Source: Paralithodes platypus (taxonomy: Eukaryota; Arthropoda; Malacostraca; Decapoda; Lithodidae). From it: a stretch of 64,000 nt of DNA. The stretch covers positions 20,871,836 to 20,935,835 of the forward strand of contig CM064495.1 in assembly GCA_032716605.1 (NCBI GenBank). Direction: 5' to 3'. The notes under the pieces were generated by a model. The model was not told the origin of the DNA. It saw only the letters and a list, made by a program, of their open reading frames with translations, and ran no database searches. Shown here piece by piece: positions 44,795 to 55,378 of the stretch (the first letter of the stretch is position 1; the number at the start of each line of letters is the position of its first letter). Both the position numbers and the translations under genes were made by a program.

Positions 44795-46142
44795 CCCGGG
44801 AAAGGAACCGAGACTCTTAAGAGGTTTTACTTGGCAAAGGTGCCAGGACTCTTAACCCTTTCACGCTCATATGACGCAGAGGTTGCCAAATTAGCAATAA
44901 GAAATAGAGTTCTCTCACCCTTATAATTACCTCCCCCAAAATTAGTTTTCTGCCCACAGCTAACTCAAAGACAACTGCAGAGGTTGAAGTAACTAAACTA
45001 AAGGTTTCTAAATACCCCTGATGGTAACAAAGGCTTTAAAGTATCCCTAATAGGCTCAAAATCGCGTCATATGTCGGATAGGGTTAAGAGGTTAGGCATA
45101 AAAAATGCCTTTCAAAACACCCCAGTGTCAGTCAAAACAAAGCAATATGAATTAAGTGAGATAATTCCCCTCCATACCTCCCATCACTCCTTCACATGTG
45201 TCCAAACCCCCCCTTTCCCCCCCTTCCCCCCCCCCTCTATTATCACCTATTATTCCTCTTATTCCCCCTTTTATCGGGTAATTTTCGGCACAAATTTCCC
45301 GCCCGCTGTCTCAGGGTCACTGGGGAGGCAGTTAGAGATCCTAGCAACAGAGAGACGTCAGTGTCGATCGGGAAGGGAGAGAGAGAGGGTATATGTCGCG
45401 CCGGCTCTCCCGTCCTGATACGATCGGTCGGCAATAATACGTCTTTTTCACCCCCCAAATACTATTCCCTCTTGTTTTATTGCTGTTACATGTGAATATC
45501 TTCATATTAACCTATAAAAAGCGAGGAGTGTGTAGTGAACGCCACATAACTGGGCAGTAATATTAGGCTCCATTCCCGCCTATAATCGTCATTTTATGAT
45601 AAATATAGTTATTACTTATTCATATGCGCCTATTTTACGTTTAATAAGAAGATAGTAACATGTAACAACAATAAAACAAGTGGGAATAGTGTTTGGATGG
45701 TGAAAATAGCGATTTATTGCCGAGCGGTCATTCATCAAATGTCAGGCAGGAGAGGCCCACACCCTCCCCTCTCAGTGCCTGGTTAGAGGCTGAGGGTGTG
45801 TGGCTTGTCTCTCTCTCTCTCTCTCTCTCTTTCCCACGCATAGACACATGCAACACCACAGCCTAGGATCGGTTTGGAGATATTAGCACGGTAAATACAC
45901 CAATGAATATGGTAATAAGAGAAAAAATAGGTGATAATTGAATGGGGGGGGGAAGGAGGGGATTTAGACACATGTGGAGAAGGGATAGGAGGTATGGAGG
46001 GGATTATCTCACTTAATCACCATTTCACTTATTTTAAGTGCTACTGGGGCCTTTTAAAAGTTTTTTTTTAGGCCTTACCTTTTAAGAGGTTCCTCGCCCT
46101 TGCCCACCAAAACCTCTTAAGAGTGTTCTCGCCGTTCCCGGG
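44795..46142. mobile_element. 1.35 kb palindromic TTAA element (PC family)
   Basis: Ends CCCGGGAA... and ...TTCCCGGG; flanks TTAT (44791-44794) and TTAA (46143-46146). The two halves are inverted copies over most of their length: AGTGAGATAATTCCCCTCCA at about 45155 versus its inverse near 45995, and GTTTTATTGCTGTTACATG versus its inverse near 45660. The left half holds a nested TTAA element. Includes a (TC)n at 45807-45830. No protein. Relatives at 31461-32081 and 60775-61629. Confidence 0.8.
44856..45083. mobile_element. Nested 228-bp TTAA element
   Basis: TTAA at 44852-44855 and 45084-45087. Ends CCCTTTCACGCTCATATGAC and GTCATATGTCGGATAGGG form TIRs. Sits in the left half of the palindrome; the right half has no equivalent. 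Confidence 0.85.
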
Positions 46143-46146
46143 TTAA

Positions 46147-47150
46147 ACGTAAAATAGGCGCATATGAATAAGTAATAACGATATTTATTGTAAAATTACG
46201 ATTTTCATCGGGAATGGACCAAAATACCTTCGCATTGCGGGAGGGTTTGAACTACCATAGCTTCACCGTTTAAAGGTTAAAGTTTAAGCACTCCTCGCTG
46301 TGAAAACAGTTACAAAGATGGACAGATATTTATTATTTAAAGACAGGTATGAGTAATTGTATGAGCAGCATAAGCTTAATAATGAAGTGTAGAAATAATG
46401 GCCAGTTATCGAAATAATGCATTGTGAAATTGTAAATCAAGATGAAATATATTAATACGTTGGCCGGCCGTACAATAATATACAAAGATACCTATCTACC
46501 GTTAGGGTCTGTACCAATAGTGTTGCCATATTGTTTGAGCTGCCAATACGTATTTATTTATGAATAATGAGACCAAAATATGAATAATTGTATTGATGGA
46601 TACTTAAGGATGGACAAATTTTACACTCATGTGATAATTATCTATATCAAATACTGCCTTCAGATTACTAAGTCTTCATCATGTACGAAATATATCAGGT
46701 TAAGCTAGATAAAGGCAATATCAAAACAGATTCGAATCCCACGGTCTAATTCCTTTATCACTACCACAAGAGAGAGGCGACAAGGTTTACCATCAACTCT
46801 CTAAGCTCAAAATATCTTACATGACTTTGTTTACTATTTTAAATACAAATTGATGGCAAACCAAGACAACTGTGCAGTATCAATCGTGCCTTAATATGCT
46901 TTAGACAGTGATAAAATGGAGAGGGATTTTTCATAAGTTATGCCCTTTATGAGCTTGGGTCTGTTCAGCCATGCAACCCAGGAAACGATTTTTAGCTTTA
47001 GCTTAAGCTTGGGGACTCTCAGAGGGATGCACACGGACAGCATGATATGCGGGTGTTGTGCAGGGAGTTATGGGACTAATGGGAAGGATGAGGATGAAGA
47101 TTAGGAGAAAAATGTTTGGTGATCCTAGCTTTTAAACAATCAAGAGTGGG
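46147..47150. other. AT-rich DNA, first ~150 bases repeat the palindrome interior
   Basis: 46146-46300 is an inverse of 45520-45645 (GTAAAATAGGCGCATATGAA, ACTCCTCGC). The rest has nothing recognisable. Confidence 0.5.
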
Positions 47151-47154
47151 ACTA

Positions 47155-47795
47155 TTAACTACAGTATATGAGATGGAGGGTGATTCCACTCTTGGATGCT
47201 GTGGGGAAAAATGAGCACCCAAATATGTCGGTGCTTGCCTGGTATGTGTGGTATTTTCGGTTGTGGCTGCCTCTTGTGGACCGTATATTTGTAGGGTGTG
47301 AGTATGTGTCTTTGTCTACTAGGTTGTTTGTGATTTTGTATAGCATTTGTTGTCTGTGTATTTGTCTTCTTGTTCCATGTGTGTCGAAGTTAATTTCTTG
47401 TTTAAGCAAAGTGACCTATGCGGTGTGTCTGAACCATCTTGCCGCTTTATTTTGTATGGCTTCTAATTTATTAATGTTGTGAGTGTGTGGATCCCAGACG
47501 GTGTCGCAGTATTCAATGTGTGGTCGAACTAGTGTTTTAAAAGCTATAATTTTGATGTCTGCGTTGCACCTCCTTACATAGGTTCCTGCGCAGGAACCCC
47601 AGGGCTTTGTTGGCTTTTGCCCTTACGCTACTCATATGTGTGCTCCACCTCATGTCTGCTGATAGGTGGACTCCCCAATACTTACGTGAATGGACGGTGT
47701 CAAGGTTGGTATTATGGAGTTTATAGGAAAAGGGGACAGGTTTCTTGGAGCTAGTACTACTACTACATTCACATACATATACACACAAGTAGGCT
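47155..47795 (-). pseudogene. LINE-C RT C-terminal part, antisense
   Basis: On minus: YKLHNTNLDTVHSRKYWGVH, ANKALGFLRRNL, then in other frames NTLVRPHIEYCDTVW, NKLEAIQNKAARW, RRQIHRQQMLYKITNNLVD and a C-terminal SFFPTAS. Several frameshifts. More complete than the plus copy at 40.5 kb. Confidence 0.8.
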
Positions 47796-48079
47796 ATACT
47801 TAAGCATAAATATCACATTCTGACATCGTGTAAAATACAGAAGCTACTGTAAAAGAATAGGCCAGTATTGCTTAAAGGTAGTCATGAATAATATAATAAG
47901 TTAACTAGTAGAGTAGGTAAGATATGGCAACTCGCACAGGCCAATTCTACCCTAACCCTTCTTCCACAGCCTGCACACCCTATGCTACCCTTGAGCAGTG
48001 TTTTGCCAGTACCCAGAAAACTAAAAACTTAATATGTGTTAAGGCAATCATGAATCATAATCTAGGTTAGCTAAAATAG
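47310..48079 (-). repeat. Inverted repeat arm carrying LINE-C (right)
   Basis: Reverse-complement partner of 40171-40826; the spacer of about 6.5 kb contains LINE-A copies 6 and 7 and TTAA elements. Confidence 0.85.
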
Positions 48080-48370
48080 TAGGTAAGGTATCGCAACACC
48101 ATGTCCCCAATTTGACTGTAGTTTAATTTAATTTATCTAATACAACCCTCTCACACCATACTAACCACTGTATGTAACCTAATGTAATGAAAACTGGAAG
48201 TGAGTTAGGCAGTCATGAGGCATTCTTGGTTGGCTACTGAGGTAAAACAAAAACAATATATACAACGCATAAGCTTCCGATCCTACCCTAACCCTTCTCG
48301 TACACCCCCAGCACTGTATGCTACCAACGAACAACCATTTGCAAGTCCCCCCCCAAAAACTGTTAGACAT
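47884..48370. repeat. Diverged tandem repeat next to LINE-C
   Basis: TAGGTAAG(A/G)TAT(G/C)GCAAC and ACCCTAACCCTTCT...TATGCTACC recur in order at 47913/48085 and 47952/48290. An old, indel-rich duplication. Confidence 0.5.
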
Positions 48371-49263
48371 AAGGTGGCATAAATTTCCCAACAAACGCCG
48401 CCCTGCCCTGAGGGAAGGCAGGATGGAAGGGGGGCCTAGAAATACAAGTGTGTTCCGGGTCTACTCAACACTTTAGGAGATGGAGACTGGACAACCAGAA
48501 CACTAGGTACAATCACTTGCAGTGAAAGGTGATACAAGTTATATTTAACGATTTCGACACACTGATGACATATTTTGAAACATTTCCTTAGAATCATTAA
48601 AGCCAACTTCTGAAGTATTTAAAATATAATCAAGATTGTATCTTTTCGTTTGGGTTTGATACAATTTCAAGTGAGTGCGTAGCTATTATGGCATATGACT
48701 GTACAGTATCATATTAATTATATATAACTAAAACTCTTATAACTAATTTAGTTAAGGTTTCGGATTTGCTATAAGATGAGATTTTAGTTGTACAAGTCTA
48801 AGTATATATTTATTGCCAGACCCTTTGATCACCGAGGGGATGGACACGAATGAGTCGCTCCCATATTTAAGTTAGCTAATAGACCAGGGGTAAACTATGA
48901 TAAGTCTAGCTCACAATGAATCATTGTTGAACTACCTAATATTACGGAGTAAAAATTTAAATTGTTGTAAAAATTAGAATGAGGCTAAATTTACTCGATA
49001 TAAATATTGCCTCCTTTTAACATTAAGCACTGTTTTCGTTATATTTGCTTAGATACATCAACACATTGTTTTATCAACTTTATGTCGTCCCAAAATTATG
49101 GCAAGGCGGAAGTTTGGCCGCTCTCTGTCTGCTAAATAATCTCCCGAGTTGACTGGTACAGTACCTTGGGGACTTTAACTTCTCCACTTCTCTGTGTGAG
49201 CAGGCTCTTAGGACGAACTAGTTTGTAAGATAAGCTAAGACTCACCATTTCCACTTCCCTCAT
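48371..49263. other. AT-rich stretch, nothing recognised
   Basis: No open frame or repeat of note before the minisatellite. Confidence 0.55.
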
Positions 49264-49694
49264 TCTCAAGGTTGTATTATTATGTTAGACTGGTGCTTCA
49301 CGCTCAAGGTTGTATTATTATCTTAGACTGGTGCTTCACTCTCAAGATTGTATTAATATGTTAGACTGGTGCTTCAATCTCAAGGTTGAATTATTATGCT
49401 ACACTGGTGCTTCACTCTCAAGGTTGTATCATTATGCTACACTGGTGCTTCACTGTCAAGGTTGTATTATTATGCTACACTGGTGCTTCACTCTCAAAGT
49501 TGTATCATTATGCTACACTGGTGCTTCACTGTCAAGATTGTATTATTATGGTAGACTGGTGCTTCACTATCAAGGTTGCATTATTATGTTAGACTGGTGC
49601 TTCACTCTCAAGGTTGTAATATTATGCTACACTGGTGCTTCACTATCAAGGTTGTATTATTGTTAGACTGGTGCTTCACTCTCAAGGTTGTATC
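49264..49694. repeat. 38-bp minisatellite, segment 1
   Basis: Units share the core GACTGGTGCTTCACTCTCAA followed by GGTTGTATTATTATG. About 11 units, with sub-types reading CTACAC or TTAGAC before TGGTGC. Continuous with segments 2-4 once the insertions are removed. Confidence 0.97.
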
Positions 49695-51664
49695 TAAAAT
49701 GCCCCAGAACGAGAAGCCCACCACAGAAGCCATGAACGAACACCACACAGAAACACCAAAGGAAAGGTCCACAGAACGAAAGGACCAGCTGACCGAGCCA
49801 GCCATTTCAGACAGCCCAAGCCCGCAGGGCTAAACAGCTCCAGGACACACCCATTTACCTTTTCTAAAACTGACCATTTTCCACACCTCACGTACACTAA
49901 CCCCCTTGTGTCCTACACTCCTAACTACAAAGATGATGAACAGGAATATACATTCATATTAAAAACACCCATGCCTGTCCCGACGTTGAGCCAATGCCAA
50001 CACATCAGACAGCCATAATTATATCTATGTATGTTCTTGCATCCGAGAAGTAGATGTTATATATCTTAGAAGTTAAAGACACTCACATCTGTCTCATACA
50101 CAGAGGGTTATTACAAACACTGGTGATATGGCAAGCCCCTAGCCACAGCCGCCGGACGACTATATCAGAGAGAGGGCGCCCAGCTCCCCCTTTTTGCCCA
50201 CCCGAGGAGGGAGACCCCCACCCCCGCGGAGGTATACCTGGCCCCTGTTTTGACTTTCGAGTCATTGCCAGGTAGCACAGGAATTCTTCCTATCAATGAA
50301 CTAACCATGAATGACTAACACCTTTACTAACCTCTATTAACTCACAATAAACCATTTACCTTTCTTGCATGCTCTGATCACTAAATTAGCACCTCAGCTA
50401 TACCATAGAATGAAGATTGAACAATCTAGAGAGACGCTCCTATCACAGCTGTCCCCATCCTCCTCGCAAAGTAGATCCAGTCTCTCTCTCCCCTAAATAC
50501 GTCCAGTATAGCCAAAATAGTACCTCTTACTAAGGATCAGTTATATGAAAATATAAAGGCTTCCTATCGCCCTGTGCCACAACAGTAAATACCATCTTAC
50601 CTAGTCCCCATATCTATTGAGAGCTCAATTAAGTCCATAAGACTCGAGATCCCTACTGTCTACAGGGTCCAGAACAGAGCCTATAAATCTAACTCCCGCC
50701 CCCAGTCAAATCAGTTGAAAGCTAGACACCAACCAGGGGTCACTACCCTGCAGTTAATTTCTAGCTCTGCCCTTGTGTTGTTCCGGAGTGAGATCCCAGA
50801 ACCGGCAGACTCCGTGGCAGATTTGGATAGAAGGACCTGCCCACGTATTGAAGAACTTCACACATATGGCCCCCCTGGACGGCCGCGGAACCAGTCGTTA
50901 GCCCCCAACATCATGGACGCAAGATAACCAGGACCAGACCCATCAGATACTACCCAAGATTCCCTTTAGCAGTACTACATATTACTGTGCTGTTTTAGAT
51001 TCACTAATTAATATTTCTACGAAGTGGCTAAGACCTTGCCCAGTGTAATTCATACTTAACCATTCCATTTGGGACGTACTAAGCGATCAGTGCTCTTTAA
51101 TTAACAGGCGACCTTGACTCTCGTAATTACTTTATTCAGATATTAAAACTCTAGTGATATCTAACGTTCGCCCACTGATTTGCGTTCTATGTATTTCTGA
51201 GACAAGGATATAAAACTTAGATCAGTACCCCCTGAGGTTACTAGAATTCCCGTGCTCTAAAAATACGTGTGTCTAATCTAGTCTGTGAACTACTACTTGT
51301 GGACCAGAGCTACCAGTAATAAATCTAACAGTGAATATGAATCTATAAGTAACATTGATGGTCTTCGGTATATAAACCTGTGAAATCAAAGCCAGTGATC
51401 AGAAGATTAATACCTGAACGTTGGAAGTGGGAGACTAGGCTCCATCCAGATCCACTTATGCTAGTGTTGTTCAATTCTATTATATTGTCTTACACAAGTA
51501 TTCTGCAGTGGTATATCAATAAACGTGATCATGTAACTTGCTACCATGTGTTTCTTTGTGTTCTCTATTCCTCATATCTTGTATTGTGCATGCAGCCTTA
51601 TATACCCAGTCAATTTAGAACTCACATTACCCAAGTTAAACCTGTAGAAAAACAGGGCATAACA
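49695..51664. mobile_element. Solo-LTR-like 1970-bp insertion in the minisatellite, TSD GTATC
   Basis: Flanked by GTATC at 49690-49694 and 51665-51669, restoring a normal unit if removed. On plus it runs TAAAATGCCC...GGGCATAACA; on minus it starts TGTTATGCCC, a usual LTR start. A 5-bp TSD, no long frame, a TATA-like TATAAAAC (51210) and an AATAAA (51520) fit a solo LTR. Unrelated to the Gypsy LTRs here; family and strand undetermined. Confidence 0.7.
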
Positions 51665-52099
51665 GTATCATTATGCTACACTGGTGCTTCACTATCAAGG
51701 TTGTATTATTATGTTAGACTGGTGCTTCACTATCAAGGTTGTATTTTTATTATGCTAGACTAGTGCTTCACTATCAAGGTTGTATTATTATTATGCTAGA
51801 TTAGTGCTTCACTCTCAAGGTTGTATTATTATGCTAGACTGGTGCTTCACTCTCAAGGTTGTATTATTATGCTAGACTGGTGCTTCACTCTCAAGGTTGT
51901 ATTATTATGGTAGACTGGTGCTTCACCCTCAAGGTTGTAAAATTATGTTAGACTGGTGCTTCACTCTCAAGGTTGTATTAATATGTTAGACTGGTGCTTC
52001 ACTCTCAAGGTTGTATTATTATGTTAGACTGGTGCTTCACTCTCAAGGTTGTATTATTATGTTAGACTGGTGCTTCACTCTCAAGGTTGTATTATTATG
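51665..52099. repeat. 38-bp minisatellite, segment 2
   Basis: About 11 units, ending in TATG that is duplicated by the solo LTR. Confidence 0.97.
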
Positions 52100-53916
52100 T
52101 GTTACGACCGGGGCTCGTATAAAACACGGGCTCTTAATCATTGGACTAGAAAGGCACACAGCCACAACGGTAACGCTAGATCCAACCCTCGAACTTATAA
52201 TGCCGGCGCACAAAAAACACCTATACCCTCCAGAGTTAAATCTGCGATAACGAGGTATCCTATAACTCAGTATAAGTGCACTACTACTACAGGCTGATGA
52301 TCTCTGATACAGCCTGATCACAACAACATACAATTACGTTAATAAGGTATACTAGGAAAAGATAGAGATCTTAATTAAATCACTGCAATGATTTAATGCA
52401 AACTAGAAGAAGGTATATTTAAAGTTACTCTAAACAATAATGAACTGTCACTCCTATACTAAAGAAAGTGAACGAAAGTCCCAAAGCATCGAGCAGGAAT
52501 CTTCTGAAGAAAATCTGATGCTGGGGTAAGATGATCGTATCGGATTTTGAACTGTTATATAAACCAGGGTCAATATAGGACAAGTGTAGAGACAGACAGT
52601 GTCAACTGACACGGGAATAACGATAAATGCACACTAGTATTATCTCCAACAACAAAAGAAGTCCTTCGTCAGGCAACTCAAAAAACCTGCTCAGGTTGTG
52701 CAACTCGACAACAACCAAGGCTTACGGTCAACGTGAATAAGAATGCTGCATACATAACATAAGAGTTTATAATTCTAAACGGGTGTCTGCTAGGCTAATA
52801 AAGTCTAGCTGGGATGTCGTAGGCTAGGAAACAATGGCTGAGCAAGCGGCTCGTACCCTAGCGAGGTCCTTAAGACTGTGCGGCCAAATTACGTTAATTG
52901 ACGGGGTGCTCTCTTGAGAGATCGCTAGTATCTGGTTCTCTCCTGGCGACCCTCTCAAAGTCAAAGCAAACGAGTTAGCACAGTGTTGGGTGGCAGAGAC
53001 AAAAACCCTCACTCGCAACACAGTGCTAAACTCACAAGGTACACAGTCAGAAAGACCACCTAGGCTTCCCACGTCCCCGTTGCGATTGTACAGGTTCAAC
53101 GAAAACCTGTTACACATCGGAAATCACAACACAAGTAGCCCTACCCCAGTCTAGCATTAAATAGCCCAGCAGACAGCCAAGGAATAGGCAGGGAGACACA
53201 GTGAGTGTGTCGAACCTCTACAGACAAAATGGTAACCCCTCCAAAATGCCTAACTAAACACATAATATCTCAGAGCTTCAGCATATAATACGATGGCCGA
53301 TAAATGAAATCGTGCAGAACCAAAGGGGAGTTATAATATTAAATAGAGAGGAAGAATGAGAGGTAAGAAGTTGAGAGAGAGAGAAAGTGCTCTATAGGTA
53401 GAAGTCGGTGACAGGTGGCAAGGGATATGTTAAGGGTATGCTGGTCAAGCAAGCTCTGAAGAGAGTAACTCCTCGGAACCCCTAGGATCACACACAAAGG
53501 CATGGTGGTCAGCCAATCACAGGCTGCTACGTCACCAGGCAGCAGGGCTGCAGAAGGCGCCAGGAACCACCAGCCAATCAAGAAGTGTGGGAAGGCACCT
53601 GCGCGCGAGCCTACAGCGAGGGGGAGGCAGCACATGTATACGCACGCACACACTACCACCCCACTGCCTATATTATTCTCTCTCCTTAACTATATACAAT
53701 GCATCTTATGTTCTACTCATGATATAAAATGCTTCCCCTTGTCACAGACGAAAATAAAGACCACCACGGGACTGTCTGCAACAACACGAACACTATGAAA
53801 GAGAGAACAACATTGTAGATAGACTGTAGCCAAATACCTTGGCCCGGCGAGTGCTAGCGAGTGGCCAAGCGAGCGGCTGAGCCCACGTGGCGTTCTGCCA
53901 AGCTGCAGGCGTCACA
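52100..53916 (-). mobile_element. Solo Gypsy LTR (type C) in the minisatellite, TSD TATG
   Basis: 1817 bases, TGTTACG...GTCACA on plus, the reverse of the TGTGAC...GTAACA LTRs. TATG at 52096-52099 and 53917-53920. Closest to the LTR at 62375 and to LTR B. No internal region, so it arose by LTR-LTR recombination or as a solo copy. Confidence 0.93.
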
Positions 53917-55378
53917 TATGTTAGACTGGTGCTTCACTATCAATGTTGTATTATTATTATGTTAGACTGGTGCTTTACTCTCAAGGTTGTATTATTATGT
54001 TAGACTGGTGCTTCACTATCAAGGTTGTATTATTATGGTAGACTGGTGCTTCACCCTCAAGGTTGTAATATTATGTTAGACTGGTGCTTCACTCTCAAGG
54101 TTGTATTAATATGTTAGACTGGTGCTTCACTCTCAAGGTTGTATTATTATGTTAGACTGGAGCTTCACTCTCAAAGTCGTATTATTACGTTAGACTGGTG
54201 CTTCACTCTCAAGGTTGTATTATTATGTTAGACTGGTGCTTCACTATCAAGGTTGTATTATTATGGTAGCCTGGTGCTTCACTCTCAAGGTTGTATTATT
54301 ATGTTAGACTGGTGCTTCACTCTCAAGGTTGTATTATTATGTTAGACTGGTGCTTCACTCTCAAGGTTGTATTATTATGTTAGACTGGTGCTTCACTCTC
54401 AAGGTTGTATTACTATGTTAGACTGGTGCTTCACTATCAAGGTTGTATTATTATGGTAGCCTGGTGCTTCACTCTCAAGGTTGTATTATTATGTTAGACT
54501 GGTGCTTCACTGTCAAGGTTGTATTATTATGGTAGCCTGGGGCTTCACTCTCAAGGTTGTATTATTATGTTAGACTGGTGCTTCACTCTCAAGGTTGTAT
54601 TATTATGTTAGACTGGTGCTTCACTATCAAGGTATTATTATGGTAGTCTGGTGCTTCACTCTCAAGGTTGTATTATTATGTTAGACTGGTGCTTCACTGT
54701 CAAGGTTGTATTATTATGGTAGCCTGGTGCTTCACTCTCAAGGTTGTATTTTGTTTGACTGGTGCTTCACTATCAAGGTTGTATTATTATGGTAGACTGG
54801 TGCTTCACTCTCAAGGTTGTAATATTAGGTTAGACTGGTGTTTCACTATCAAGGTTGTATAATTATGTTAGACTGGTGCTTCACTCTCAAGGTTGTATTA
54901 TTATGTTAGACTGGTGCTTCACTCTCAAGGTTGTGTTATTATGCTAGATTGGTGCTTCACTCTCAAGGTTATATTATTATGTTAGACTGGTGCTTCACTC
55001 TCAAGGTTGAATTATTATGCTAGACTGGTGCTTCACTCTCAAGGTTGTATTATTATGTTAGACTGGTGCTTCACTGTCAAGGTTGTATTATTATGGTAGC
55101 CTGGTGCTTCACTCTCAAGGTTGTATTATTATGTTAGACTGGTGCTTCACTCTCAAGGTTGTATTATTATGTTAGACTGGTGCTTCACTATCAAGGTTGT
55201 ATTATTATGGTAGCCTGGTGCTTCACTCTCAAGGTTGTATTATTATGTTAGACTGGTGCTTCACTGTCAAGGTTGTATTATTATGGTAGCCTGGTGCTTC
55301 ACTCTCAAGGTTGTATTTTGTTTGACTGGTGCTTCACTATCAAGGTTGTATTATTATGGTAGACTGGTGCTTCACTCC
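53917..55378. repeat. 38-bp minisatellite, segment 3
   Basis: About 38 units. Variants (GGTAGCCTGG, CTGTCAAGG, the rare TATTTTGTTTGACTGG unit at about 54750 and 55313) recur in the same order, a higher-order pattern of roughly 563 bases. Confidence 0.97.

Noticed and set aside
49310..49666. Open frames of 60-118 codons within the 38-bp array
   Set aside because: Pure tandem repeat. The common TTAGAC unit puts TAG in one frame, and the frame rotates because 38 is not a multiple of 3.
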